From Blakeslea trispora (lineage: Eukaryota; Mucoromycota; Mucoromycetes; Mucorales; Choanephoraceae), in contig JAIWNE010000064.1 of assembly GCA_025331445.1 (NCBI GenBank), forward strand, positions 119,026-183,025: DNA of 64,000 nucleotides. The letters are read 5' to 3'. The position numbers and the translations under genes were made by a program. A model generated the notes under the pieces. It saw only the letters and a list, made by a program, of their open reading frames with translations. It made no database searches and had not been told where the DNA came from. Numbering within the stretch: the first letter of the stretch is position 1; the number at the start of each line of letters is the position of its first letter. Below, one piece after another: positions 10,427-22,887 of the stretch.

Positions 10427-12304
10427 TGTACAAAAAAGAAAATTATTTAATATTTGTTAAAAAACAAAAGAAAGAAAGAAAGAAAATCAGATATATGTCT
10501 AGATATATATTCCAATCCTGAACACTTGGCTCTGTGTGACGAGAAATGAAGCTGTCCTTTTCGAGGACTGATTCTTTAAATTGACAGCCTTCAAATCAGT
10601 ATGTTGATAGACTATTCATTTTAAAACTCATAGTAGTCAGCAAAGTATCTCTCTCTGTTAAACTTTACTAGGGCATTAAACCTATTTAACTATATGGTAT
10701 AATTAGACTCCAAGTTTGTTGTAGGTATGAGCAAACGATGAATTCATTGTTCTGAGAAGTTTTATCAAATTGTATTCATTGTGTTATTTTTCTCACACTA
10801 AAAAAAAATTTCAGGAGAGATTTCTAAGTAATGATATATTTGGACACAAGGTGACACATAACAAGCTAAAGCTCTATTTGTGTGCTATTATACGAACAGT
10901 CCTATTGTATTTTTACTCTTATATTTGTGATTAGAGTCACAGTTTGCACAAATCGAGAAGAGAAAACTCAAGTATCTGATATATAGGAACGAAAATATAA
11001 ACACACATAAAATGGTCCTTAGGCAAAGCTAAAGAGATTCTGGGAGGTGTTGCGGGTCGAAAAGAGAACTCAGATGGGCTGTAAATCCTTATTCATATAA
11101 CAATAGATGTACAGAACAAAAGGCAAAGAAAATACAGCAATAAGTTTTATGTTATTAGGAAGGATGAGGCACAAAACACTGTGCTTTTGAGCGTTTGGGG
11201 ATCCTGCATTGTAGAAAAACTTGATAATAGATTTGTTCAGTTCTAGCTTAGAACCGCTTTTACTTGTTAAGACCAACTTAATGTTTTAGGAGGAAAAACC
11301 CGCTTTTATTTAAAATGATATTGGCTTGATATTTATATAAAAGATAGTAGCGTGTCCTACCTCTTGCGGCCTTAGTGGACACAAGGGGAGGATTATCTGG
11401 CACTATTGTATTGAGGACGTTTGAGAGAAATTTGTTCTTTCCGTGCTTCAAAATGCCAGTTTTACAGAAGTCATAAACACAATTATTCAGGGAAGGCATT
11501 TTATTGGCTCAGAAAGTTATTTTAAAGTTATGAGTCTCAGATGAGTTACAGAGCAAAAAACCAGCGTATCTTATAAGTAATTAGCTGGAAGACTAAAAAA
11601 TACTTTGAAAAAAATTTCAAAAAGGAAATTCACTGCTTAAAATTCTTTTCTGACATTAATTTTTTTTGAGTCAGAGCTGAGTCTCGAGGTTCAAATACTG
11701 GTTATCAAGTAATAGCGAGCTATAAGATGTAACTTAAATCAGATAGAGTTGCTTACATTAAAAATAGGATACACAAAAGACAAACAAACAATGTATACGT
11801 ATTCAGTAGCGAACATTAAATAATTTTTGTCTATGAAATCTTAGTGAATAGTGAGGTATAGATACACCCCCTTTCATTAGAGCCGCTCACTTGAGATTCA
11901 AAAAGGATTTGGCGTGCATAATAAGTGAAATTCAATGTGTCAGAACCCTCTACCAAAAAAAAAAAAAACAAAAAATTATGCATTGACACACTAAAATCTA
12001 TGATGACCAAATTGAGACCCAAAAACATGCAGTTTATTGATGGCTTCATAGGTAAAACCTTATGATCCATATACTGAATACCAAGTATTTACCCATTACT
12101 TTACAACAGCCATCTTGCAGTAATCGAATTTGCATTGCGGAGTCATTAGAGAAAGAAACCCCTCAATAACACATTGTAAATACCAACATTTGCACTTCAG
12201 ATGTTTTCGGTGTATGCTTTCCAAATCTAGTGTGTCTTATGCGCCAAATTGACTCAATAGTGTCCGAAAATAGTGTATACAAAAGAATAATTTATAAAAT
12301 CGAC
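10427..12304. other. Intergenic region, no supported gene
   Basis: About 1.9 kb, AT-rich. Two minus-strand open frames at 11278-11499 and 11070-11276 could not be joined by a consistent intron and show no known motif. They may be a decayed transposon fragment. Nothing else stands out. Confidence 0.4.
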
Positions 12305-12956
12305 TTAAAAACTTTCAAGTGTCATTTGCTTTGCCACGTCTGTGTTTTCAACCATCACTAAGAATTCATCAAAACTAATTTTACCATCTCCATCTTTATC
12401 TGCTTCCATAATCGTCTTGTCAACAATCTGCTGCAGCTGGTTGTCTTTCAAATTACTGCCAACCATCATCTTTAGCACCAAGAACAATTCGCCGTTTGAA
12501 ATAAATCCATCTCTATCCATATCATACACTTTGAAGGCAACTAAAAGAAGAGAGAGATTCGATAGTCGTCAGTCTATGTTGAGCCCTCCTAACGTTCAAA
12601 GCATAAAGAGAAGCCTACACTCGAGTTTTTCACGCTTATTGCCACGAGCACTGAAAGCACTAAGGCCTTTGATGAACTCATGAAAGTCAACATCGCCACC
12701 TCCATCTTCATCAAAAATAGCAATCATACGCGATGCCAAAGGATTGTTGGCAATCTGAGGAATAGACAAAAACTCATCTTTGTCGATGGAGCCCGAATTG
12801 TCTTTGTCCAACTTCATGAAACGTTTATAAAGACGTTGAATTTCTTCAGCAGAGACTAACATCGACTTAATTCTCTAGACTACAGACAACAATAGCAGAT
12901 GACTTACAGTTGGATGAGTTGACCATATCCTCTAGTTGTGAACCTGATTGCCCCAT
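12305..12956 (-). CDS. CNB1: Calcineurin regulatory subunit B
   Basis: This is the EF-hand regulatory subunit of the Ca2+/calmodulin-dependent phosphatase calcineurin, which binds the catalytic A subunit and is the FK506-FKBP12 docking site. Three exons (12908-12956, 12619-12855, 12305-12540) sum to 522 bp, or 173 residues, the family's usual length. It starts [18 protein letters not shown], with Gly2 as the N-myristoylation site. Four EF-hand loops are visible: [36 protein letters not shown] and [12 protein letters not shown]. The C-terminus is [13 protein letters not shown]. Exon joints were fixed by homology: the acceptor giving [10 protein letters not shown], and the GTAGGC donor giving [12 protein letters not shown]. 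In Mucor, calcineurin controls hyphal/yeast dimorphism and FK506 response; that role is inferred here from family knowledge. Confidence 0.97.
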
Positions 12957-14161
12957 GTTTCAAGTATTGTATATATATTGTAAAGAAGAAAAAAATAGAA
13001 GTAAACAGAGAAAAAAAATTAAAGTTTAGCTACTTTAAATTGAGGTTATAGCTTAGTTTATTTTCAGATAGTTTTTAAAACTTTTGAGATTGCTGTTTAC
13101 CTTTTTAAGAATAAATAACTGACATGTAACAATGGAGAAATGAACTTTCAACTGGTTGCTTCTGTTGGACTCTGTTTCAATAAAACCCTGGATTGGCTAA
13201 TCGATTACAATTTCGCTCACTATAAATGAAGGGAAAGGCTTGGTTAGAATCAAGAGATATGAATGTAGGTAAAGTGCATAACCCCCAGAAAGATGCGCAT
13301 CTCCAAATCGATGAATGCATCACTTTCTCTAGAAGATTTCATTACTTGCAAACATCTCGGTTAATTGCATTGTTCAGCCTGCAAATCTAGTATTCTATGC
13401 TTCATTCAGAATTAATTTTCCATCATGTTCTTGCTACATTGTCTCAAGGTATGAACAAATATCATTTCAAACCATGAATAAATTATGAAAAGCTGAACTG
13501 CTAAAGCTCTCAATTAGAAACTGCGTCTCGTTATCTTGCGACACTATGTATCTCGCACTTGAAGCCAAGTCATCTCAAACATCCCTCATTGAAGAAAATT
13601 CTTGATTTTGCCTTTTATGTTTACCAAAAAGCAAGCCTTGCTCTTGAATTCGAATAGTCTTTCAAAGAAAGTAGCTTAGAAATTTGATGCAAGCTACATC
13701 ATATATCTCACCATAGAAATCAAAGCTGATTTGATGCACCTGAATGCTCATAAAATCTTGGCAAGACGAACCATATACCATTGCCTCAAGTAAGTTATGT
13801 CAATACTATTAATGCCGCAGGTCCATAAAATGGCCTGTAGTGTTCTGCTATTCTTTTAAAACAGCCATAACCATAGGCACCACTAAATCTAATGTAACAG
13901 TTTTCATATGACTTTATGTTGCTTGAATTCATTCAATTGTTATTTTTTCTCCTTCGTGTTGCCTCTTTTTTTGTTTTTCAATTGTTCAAACCATTTCGGT
14001 AGGAGGAACATAAGTTATAAAGGATCTGATATCAATCGTAAAAATCATTTAAGTCATAGACTTGTTGAAATGGAAAATAAAATAAAAGTGTCGGTTGTTT
14101 ATATAATACAATAATTGTGAAGGAAAAAGATTCAATAAAAAGATGATGAGGTAAGCAAGTT
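12957..14161. other. Intergenic region between calcineurin B and ADE17-like gene
   Basis: About 1.2 kb. It holds the calcineurin B promoter and the 3' region of the purine gene. An open frame at 13908-14114 has low-complexity hydrophobic content and no support. I see nothing else. Confidence 0.5.
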
Positions 14162-16328
14162 CTAATGGTGGAACAAGCGCAAGTTGGTGTGAACCAAAAC
14201 CATATCATTAGTATCAGCAGCAGCAATAACAGCTTCGTCTTGAACAGAGCCAGAAGGTGCAGCAATATATTTGACACCAGATCGGTAAGCACGGTAGATG
14301 TTGTCAGAGAATGGGAAGAAAGCATCAGAAGATACAACAGTATCTGCCAACTTGTTCATCCATTCTTTGCGTTCCTCAACTGTCAGAGGTTCAGGAACTG
14401 TGTTGAAGAAGGCTTCCCAAGCCTCGCGCTCAACTCCCTATAAATGGCAATGAGCTTCCTAGCACATTTTGCATTTTTCTCTTAAAACTAGACTCACCTC
14501 GCCAGTTTGGTTAGTGACATAAAGATCAATGGCATTAGACTTATCAGCACGTTTAGTGCCTTTCTTGAAGTCAAAAGCAAGGACCTTGGGATGATGACGC
14601 AACCACCTAATGGCAAGGAGAAAATAGATAATATATCAGTAACACATAAGGCGAATTTTTTTCTTCATCTAGTTTTCTTTTAACTTACCAGTTGTCGGCC
14701 TTATCACCAGCAAGACGGGTACAATGGATTCGAGATTGTTGGCCAGCACCAAGACCAATAACCATACCATTCTTGGCATAACAGACAGAGTTAGATTGAG
14801 TATACTTGAGAGCAATGGTGGCTACAATTAAATCATTCACAGCTTCCTTAGATAAGTTCTTGTTTTTAGAGACAACGTTAGTGAAGAGAGAGGGGTCAAT
14901 CTTGTAACTGTTTCTCTTTTGTTCGAGATAAAGACCATATACTTGTCTAACTTCTTGTTGTTCAGGCACATAATCAGCATCCATCTTAAGAACACAGTAT
15001 TTTCCACCCTTCTTGGCTTTCAATATTTCCAAAGCCTCAGGCTCATAGCCAGGGGCAATCACACCATCAGAGACTTCACGACTGATAATTTTGGCAGTGG
15101 CTACGTCAACAACATCAGAGAGACCAATGAAATCACCAAAGCTAGACATACGATCAGCACCACGAGCACGAGCATAGGCGTTAGCTAAGGGAGTCAAGGG
15201 AACCTTAAGATCATCAACTTGGTAGACTTTTTGGTCAACTTCATTCAAAGGAAGACCAATAGCAGCACCAGCAGGAGAGACATGTTTGAAAGAGGCAGCA
15301 GCAGCAACGCCAGTAGCTTCCTTGAGCTCCTTGACCAAAGCCCAAGAGTTCAAGGCATCCAAAAAGTTAATGTACCCAGGAGAGCCACTCAAGACCTCAA
15401 CAGGAAGCTTACCTTCCTTTACGTAAATTTGAGCAGGAGCTTGATGAGGGTTAGCACCATAACGGAGAGGCATCATAGCTTGGTCCTTGGCGTATTGGCG
15501 ACGGAAATAGTCAGAGATTGCAGTATCATAATCAGCTGTTTGATTGAAAGCCTTGAGAGCTAACAGGTTGCGAGTCTCTTGTGTGACTTGGCCATTCTTA
15601 AGTTCAGCAATGACCTTGGCGTAATCAGAAGGATCAGAGACAATAGATACGCGAGCATGGTTTTTGGCAGCAGCGCGAAGTAAAGTAACACCACCTTTAA
15701 AACAGAAAGATAAAGTCAGTTCCATTCAAACCTTTTTTTTTAGAAAAAATACTCACCAATGTCAACTTCTTCAACAGCTTGAGGAATGGTTACATCAGGT
15801 TTGGCAATCGTTTCCTTGAAAGGGTAAAGGTTACAGACGACAATGTCAATTTTCTCAATGTGTTGCTCAGCGAGGTCTTTTTCGTCACTTTGGATGTTAC
15901 GAGCCAAGATACCTAAAAGCCTATTGTTAAAACATTTTGCTCTTGCTTTTCTTTCCGATTCGCCTATATCTCGAAACAAGTGTCTTACCACCATGAACAG
16001 CAGGATGCAATGTCTTCACACGACCACCAAGCATTTCAGGAGCCTTTGTAATTTCAGAAACATCACTTTTTTTTTAAAAAAAAGCATTTATTAGACTTGA
16101 AATAAGTATAAATGACAATATACTTACCCAATGGGAATGCCAGCTTCACGTACAAGCTTGGCAGTTCCGCCAGAACCAAGTAAGCGAACATTCAAAGCAT
16201 GGAGCTCCTTTGCAAAATCAAGAAGGCCGGTTTTATCGTAGACGGAAAGGATGGCTAAATGATTTGTGTTTAATACAGACATTCATTTACTCTTTTTTTT
16301 CCTTTGGCTTACCAATTTTTTGAGACAT
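14162..16328 (-). CDS. ADE17: Bifunctional AICAR transformylase / IMP cyclohydrolase (purine biosynthesis)
   Basis: This enzyme catalyses the last two steps of de novo IMP synthesis: formyl transfer from 10-formyl-THF to AICAR, then ring closure. Seven exons (16313-16328, 16128-16254, 15989-16065, 15757-15912, 14689-15694, 14498-14606, 14162-14437) sum to 1767 bp, or 588 residues, close to yeast Ade17. The N-terminal cyclohydrolase (MGS-like) domain shows [25 protein letters not shown] and [13 protein letters not shown], with the [11 protein letters not shown] strand. The transformylase half shows [42 protein letters not shown] and [19 protein letters not shown], and ends [13 protein letters not shown]. 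Every exon joint has GT/AG borders, and the frame is unbroken. The first exon is only 16 bp (MSQKI plus one base). Confidence 0.97.
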
Positions 16329-17220
16329 GGTTTCTTGCGTGAAAAAGAGAAAGACAGTTCAAAGAAAAAGAAAAGAAAAAAGTTAGATGAAAGCGTGTGT
16401 TGTATACAACAAAATACTTATCTTCGGAAGTGACTGTCAAGATGTTTGTCATGCTGATTTTACCTTGCAGATTTAAACTTCAGATGAAGATGTGAAATCT
16501 ATGTATCCTTTGTGACTTTTTTTTAGTATGATTATATTTATGTGAACAATGACATTCGTCAATATTGTCACATATAAACACTTGAGATGTCTTGAAAGCC
16601 CTGTTTGGATCCTTTGACCCATTTACAGTAAAAACAGACTAAAAAAAGCACAAGAACAAAAAAATAATGTATTAATATGAACATTAGTCAAAGCACTGTA
16701 ACCTTACCTCAAAGTAGGGTTTTCTTTCTTGCTGTCATCAATTAGATCTAATTCATTGAAATGAGTCTTGGATATAATATAGCTACAAGCAATGCACTAT
16801 ATATTCTTATCGACCAAAAACGATGGGTTGCAAAATATGCCTAGTGAATTTTTAGAAAGCTTATAAGATATACTGGGCTGAAATCACGGATCAAACTTTT
16901 GCAACTTAGTGGGTATTGCTTGAATATTACGATGATGTGAGACTTTTAAATTTTGAAATGCCAGTTGGTCTTTCGGATATAAACTGTATTACCTGACAGT
17001 AGCAGAGGTATTCAAGAGGAGAAAGAAAGATGTCTTATTCAGATTGTAAGTCAGATCAATCAAAATCAGAATCAAAACATCTATTACTGAAATTTGAGAA
17101 AAATTAATTTGCAGTCACGTGATCTTCGCCTTCTGAACAATTGACCATAGCGTAGCGAAGGTGCTAATTTTGTTACCGAACGTAGGTTCGGTTTGTAATA
17201 TGCTCGTTACTAAATGCTGA

Positions 17221-17269
17221 TTTTTACCTTGAAAATTAGTGTACCGGTGCGCAATTTTCAAGGTAAAAA
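17221..17269. repeat. Perfect 17-bp inverted repeat with 15-nt loop
   Basis: Arms at 17221-17237 (TTTTTACCTTGAAAATT) and 17253-17269 are exact reverse complements around a GC-richer loop that contains ACCGGT. A second short inverted repeat, ACCGAAC/GTTCGGT, lies about 30 bp upstream. It could be a cruciform, a transcribed hairpin or the core of a small MITE. No target duplication was found. Confidence 0.7.
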
Positions 17270-19563
17270 CCAGTAGGCTTTCCAGCCGCACTTTATTTTC
17301 CATTTAATAATAACAAAAATTTAAACTCCTTATTCCTTACATCTTTCTATGCTAGCTATCTTGATATCTATATATTTTCTTTTAGGGTGGGGATCCTGTT
17401 AGCCAATGAAGCCAGGATTGTTTTTGGGTAGGCCGTACCACATCCTCGGTCTTCGCTTCGGCAACTGCAAGGTTTGTTCTTTACAAGTCACATTATATTC
17501 CTCAGCATTAAAATCAATAAGGAGAATTGATGATTAAGTCTTTTGGAAGTAATGAAGGGTATTACCTTGTGCTTGTTTTTTATAGTGCCTATAAGCTCGA
17601 AAAGCTCTTTGAAATTTGGCTTGCATATTTAAAATTCAAGCAAGGAAAAATTTATTAGGGAAGCAATTCAATGTACAATTAAAAACTAAGATTGTATTTC
17701 TAGAAGAGTTCGTATGGATACAATAAAAGTTTTCATTTCCACGGCAACTAAACTAGTAGAAACAGTAAAGTATAGCAAGATATACTTTAAGTTCACTTTG
17801 TTTAGCTTCAGTATCAATAATGTCCTAAACAGCTTCTTGGAAATTGAAATGGATTTTGCAGCCCAAATGATCACTTTGTTGGTAGCAATTAAAACCATTA
17901 AACATACACTGCAGCTATATCTTGGATATCACTGTGACCGAAATTCGATAAAAACGGACCGGCGTAGGGACAAAAGAGAGACTCAATAAAAAAAATACAT
18001 TCAAGTCTCTTAAAAAAATCATTTTGTTTTTGGATAATGCAAGCAAAATTACTAGGAACAGAATGGTTTCTAAACCTACATGAACTATATTGATGCGCAC
18101 AGAAAGCATGATGGTAGATAGGTTGCTATATAGTTAAAGAAATTCGTAAAAAAGAAGTACTTGTCACATAGAACAGAGAGAACGCCTCAAAATTTGTTGG
18201 AATGATGAAGAACAATAAAACTATTTGCCATGTATTGTTCTCGAATCTAGTTTGTTTAGGGTGTGAAGATCTCCGAGAGGTAGACAGATTAAATGGTTGA
18301 TTCCTGCTCAAAAACTAAACGAAGAAAATCAGGGGAGGGAAGATCAAAGATGAATGAGCTTTAGAAGCAAAAGGTCAATAATATGTTAAACATCAGTCTT
18401 CAAGCCTGGTGTGTAAAACATATAGAGGAATGGGACATGTTTGTATTTTAAGTAGTAAATGTAAGTTTCATTAGTCTAGCAAGCAAAGTTTGTTGAAGGA
18501 CTGTACCAATACTTCATTGATCAAGACAAGTATCAAAATTATCCGTAAACTTGAAAAAGTTTAAGAGGCTATTACACGTGCCTCTCTAGCAGTTTACGCT
18601 AGATTTATGTTTCATTTTGTTTTTTTTGCATCAATTAATAGAGAATGAATGGCCATCTATTATAACTCATTCTTGTCAAATTAAGAATGCTTTACAACAA
18701 ATCAAGGATTGTTTTGTGAAATTTGAAAGAAAGCGACTTGACTTCAATTGAAAGATCTCAAGAGTTGCCGCTTCTAAAATTTTTTCTTGTCGATGGCAAA
18801 GCAATAAGGAACATTGGCAAAAACCAATATGGTAGACAGCCATGAGTCAAGGATTCTTCGGTTATATCTGAAATTGTTGTCCAAAAGCAATAACAACAAT
18901 CTTCTGGCATTAGCTTATCAAAGTCATTCGTTAGACATGTTTTGATTTCAGACCAAATTTTTCTGTTTGATCCTTTTCCATTGGAGAAAATACAATAAAA
19001 ATCACTTTCAAATGATGTGTAATGGCTGCGACAGTGTTATAAACAAAATCTTATTCCATTTTTCTCGCTTAAAGATGAGAAACTTATTTGAACAAAGGGA
19101 ATGATTTGTTTACAAACAAATCAAAGCAATGAAAAACATACTCAGTTAACTCATAAAGATTTAAAAGATGATACTGATGATGGTGTACTTAAACAGATTT
19201 TTAATCTTGGCATCTCTCAGACCTTTTGTTGTTGGTTGTTCTTTTAACGAGCATAGCCGTTCATACAGAATACGAAACGCAACTTAGATCAAATATTACA
19301 ATTTGTATGATTATTACAATGCATCCAAAAAAAAGAGTGTCACATTAACATCCTCAAAGTGACCCTTCATTTATCAACCAATGCCATTTTCAATACGATC
19401 CAATTTAAATTACCTTGAAAATGCTGTTAAACTAACATTTAAAATTACAAGCGAATTTCTTCTTGTTACTGCAACGACTTTTAATAATTGAAAGCAATGT
19501 TCAAGGCCTGAATCAAGAGACAGAGATCTATTTACGAAATTGATGACAAGTTATTGTATGGTA

Positions 19564-19646
19564 CAGTAGTCGCTCTATTTAAGGGTAGTCAAAAATCTTG
19601 AAAATCTCTCCCTTAAACAGAACACCCTTAAATAGAGCGACTACTG
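19564..19646. mobile_element. 83-bp MITE derived from the pogo/Tigger element of this window
   Basis: The element has 23-bp perfect terminal inverted repeats beginning CAGTAGTCGCTCTATTTAAG and is flanked by TA on both sides (19562-19563 and 19647-19648). The same terminal sequence opens the 2.2-kb pogo-like element at 29294, and even the subterminal AGGGTGTTCT is shared. It has no coding capacity, so it would be mobilised in trans. Confidence 0.88.
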
Positions 19647-20949
19647 TAAAGTGGACATGACAGAACAATACTGTTGGCACTAAGCAAGTATATAATTCAA
19701 GATGGATACTCTTTCTCTTGAGGAGCATTTTGCAAAGCCGCTTTGAACTGTTATTGCCTATAGTAGTCTAACATTTAAGTCTTATAATGATACGAGAGAT
19801 TACTGCTCTTTTCAACCGAGCTACGCAGTAAAGTCAAAAGCTAAAAATGCAAGAAGACCATACCCGGTTTGTTAAGATTAGGCAATGAGTAGCTGATAAT
19901 TATTATTACGTGCCAGGCATTAACAAATCTCACTCTGGCAAATCAAGCGAAGTAAATATAAGTGAACTTTGTCTTTAACTTGTTTTTGTTTGCAGCATCT
20001 TGTTACAGCTTATTATAACTAAACCCCCCTTTATTAGTACTACAATGAGTGCAAGTCATATGCTTATAATTAAGGAAACTAACAATAGGAAAATGCGTTT
20101 AATAAATACAATACAGAGTATACTTGATCAGTTCTTGGCAAGTATTTTATGGATCTTAAATTATTGTGGTGATCTGAGCATATTTAAGTCTCAACAATGA
20201 CAATAAGGTAACAGGCAAACCAAATAAGTCAGAAAGATAACAACTTCATATGATGAAATCAATCCTTGTAAGTCTTTACCTGAATAAAGCATCTGAAGTA
20301 AAGTCAATAAGGTTCTCTATATACAGAATCCGACTCAATCATTCAATAACATCGTTCATTCTATTAAGTCATATAAAGACAAGTAAATGATAAGAGTGAT
20401 GTAATAATATAGATGAAGTACACTAATTTAGTATAAGCTATAAATGACTGTGAAATGTATAAATAATAGTTGTAGTGATAACTTATGAAGCTCTTCTTCA
20501 TATTCTTACAATCTTCTATAAGAAATAAAAACACTACAAACATTCTCAAAGTACTTTCTTTGTCTTCATCTATTTGCTCTAATTTCCTTATATCACTAGA
20601 ACTACCCAAAACATCACAAGTATAAGCAAGCTTGCAGAGCATATATCCGATCATCATGCTAGGCAAATTTGTCATGTCCATAAATTTCTCTTTTAGAGCA
20701 ACTAAGTGTGTTGAAATCTGCTCTATGTACATTATCGTTGTCCAACTCATCATTTGAACTGTTATTGTGTAGAAAACAAGGGCAGTTTTGTAAGTTGAGA
20801 AATCCTAAAGATGCATAAATCGCATCTTATGCCCATGGCCCTCATTCAATTGACTTCAAGTGAGCTGCTTATTTCTTTCTATTTTGATTGACAATTTTCT
20901 CTTTTGTCAGCAAAAAGAACCTCAAATGTTTTGATATGGTATATAGATG

Positions 20950-21120
20950 TGTAATTGTATATTTGTCAATATCTTTATGTGTATTTCTTATGTGTATGTA
21001 TGTGAGTGCGTATTTTTATATGTGTATGTATATGTGTATATGTACGCGTGTATCTTTATGTGTGTATGTGCATGTCCATGTGTGTATGTATGTTTGAATG
21101 TATGTGTGCATGTGGGTAAG
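20950..21120. repeat. TG/TATG-rich microsatellite
   Basis: Imperfect tandem units of TGTGTATG and TGTATATG type. The overlapping cysteine- and tyrosine-rich open frames on both strands are artefacts of this repeat. It lies just beyond the 3' end of the methyltransferase gene. Confidence 0.8.
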
Positions 21121-21144
21121 TTTTGTATAACCTTTAGATAGGTG

Positions 21145-22887
21145 TTAATGATAAATCCATTTACGGCAATCTGGAGCATTACAACGACAGGAATAACGAG
21201 CAGCACCATCCACTTCCATCTGGTCAGCAACGTCTCTTCTGCCATTATAATCAAAACAAAGTTCTTCATACTGCTGTATATCCCGCTTAGCGAAAAAAGC
21301 TAATCGGTGCATTTGGTTATCGGCAGAATCATAAAAGACAGCATATACTTCCAAGTTAGGAGAGCATGAATGATTGAAGAATCGACTGACATTGCCCAAA
21401 ACAAATGAATCAATCACGTATTTTGTAGGTAGCTCAGACTGTGCAAAGTCCATGTCAAATAAATAGCTACATCCTAACTTATCATAGATAACGCCACGTT
21501 TATCTCCTTCCTCCACTGTAATAACTTCGCCAATGTACTCATCCACAAACGTGCCTTTGGGAATAAAAGTCATGCTACGAACACCCCAGCCTTTAGTGGG
21601 GGTTTTGAAAACTTGCAAAGGTATTTGGCGGCCTTTTTGAACTACTCTATTAACACAGATGAGCTCTTTGCATTCACACGCTTGGTTGCATTCGTAAATA
21701 GGTGTGCCTTGGTTAATAACCAAACGGCCATTTTTGTTATAAGCTATGCCATCATGACAATCTTCTCGGCATGCTGACTTGCAAGCACAGCCAGAAAGAA
21801 AGTCGGGATCGGGTGGTTGCACAGGTGCTGTGTATTTCAAATCGTCAATGTAGACAAAGTCATTTGGTAGATCGTTATCAACTGTATTGACTATAGTAAC
21901 AGGGGGATCCAAATTTAACACTGAATAAGTGACTGGCTCAAAACCATTTGAGTTTGATGTTTTTACAATAGGATGCTTGACCTAAATACCCACCAACGTC
22001 ACAAAAATAATTTAAATAACTTAAGTACAAGTACTTCATTATTTTTTCTTTCTGCTATTTCTTCTTTTTCTTTTCTGGATTAAGACGTTTGATTACTCTA
22101 TCAAGGCTTACCTCAACTGAATCCTTAGTGTCATTAACTGTAGTGGCAAATGATTTCTCTGCTTCGCTTATTATCACTTCCATTTCTTGACGCACCTAAT
22201 TTGATTTACAATGGATGAGAGCATTGAAAGAGACAACAAAACTTGAAAAATACCTCCTTGCTTGGCTTGGATACAAGCACGGATTCAGTTTCAGACTCAA
22301 TATTTTCTCTTGCTCGCTTCTTTCTGGTGACTAACGCTGTCGACACTAAGCTTCTTCCTGTAGTTTTTACTTTTAACACAGACTTGGATTTGCTTTTTGG
22401 CTGGTAATAACAGTCGGTATCGGGATCATAAGTATTCGATAGCAAGATTTTTTTAGAAGAAACCTTTGTTGGCTTCACGAGACTTTTTGACTCAGCTTCA
22501 TAAGCGCTTAAAAAAGTCTTGATAGCTTTTTCCGAATAAACATTGTTTTCTTGCTCCCAAGTATTGTCTTTCAAATCATAACCTTCCCATTCAATCAAAT
22601 AAGATTTGGTTTTGGCCTAATATTACACATCAGTATCTTGGAGTGATTTGGCTCTTTTCAACACAAAAACAATCATTTGTATAACAAACCTGAACTTTCA
22701 TCCCAGCTATACGTGAAATCTGTTTTAATTAAAAGAAAGATGATTAACAGTGACATGATTTTAATAAGTTTTTCATGTAAACACAAGCTTATATAGGTTT
22801 ATGCTAAAATATATTGAAATTCAGTAGCCTACTTACAACAAACTCGTCTTCTGCCAAAACGTTTGCAGCTCTCTTGTTGTGACCCAT
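21145..22887 (-). CDS. clr4: Chromodomain-SET histone H3K9 methyltransferase (Clr4/Suv39/KMT1 type)
   Basis: This is a predicted nuclear enzyme that methylates histone H3 lysine 9 and builds heterochromatin. Five exons (22837-22887, 22690-22719, 22254-22616, 22112-22195, 21145-21981) sum to 1365 bp, or 454 residues. The N-terminal chromodomain runs from EDEFVISRIAGMKVQ to KSYLIEWEGYDLKDNTWEQE, with an aromatic cage (Tyr/Trp). A linker with basic patches (RKKRAREN) follows. The pre-SET domain is rich in cysteines (CACKSACREDC, CNQACECKELIC). The SET core has KGWGVRS, DEYIGEV, NVSRFFNHSCSPN and ELCFDYNG, so the AdoMet and catalytic motifs are intact. The post-SET motif is CRCNAPDC. No frame problem was seen. 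It is the last intact host gene before the transposon-dense region. Confidence 0.95.

Larger units (their letters stand above)
16329..21144. other. 4.8-kb gene-poor AT-rich interval
   Basis: There is no gene I can support between the purine gene and the methyltransferase gene. It contains a perfect inverted repeat (17221-17269), a short pogo-derived MITE (19564-19646) and a TG-rich microsatellite (about 20950-21120), each listed separately. A 129-codon minus-strand frame at 20364-20753 is the longest open frame, but it shows no recognisable domain and lacks a clear continuation. Confidence 0.5.

Noticed and set aside
11070..11499. Two adjacent minus-strand frames that could be exons of one gene
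   Set aside because: The only plausible donor and acceptor do not keep frame, and no domain is recognisable.
11690..11720. Possible tRNA B-box (GGTTCAAATAC)
   Set aside because: There is no matching T-stem, acceptor stem or A-box at tRNA spacing.
19564..19646. Rho-independent-like or regulatory hairpin
   Set aside because: The perfect 23-bp ends, TA flanks and match to the pogo element make a MITE the better explanation.
20364..20753. 129-codon minus-strand frame
   Set aside because: It has no recognisable domain. The C-terminal third is low-complexity Tyr/Ile-rich sequence typical of translated AT-rich DNA, and no clear splice continuation was found.
20888..21141. Cysteine/tyrosine-rich frames on both strands
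   Set aside because: They are translations of the TG/TATG microsatellite.
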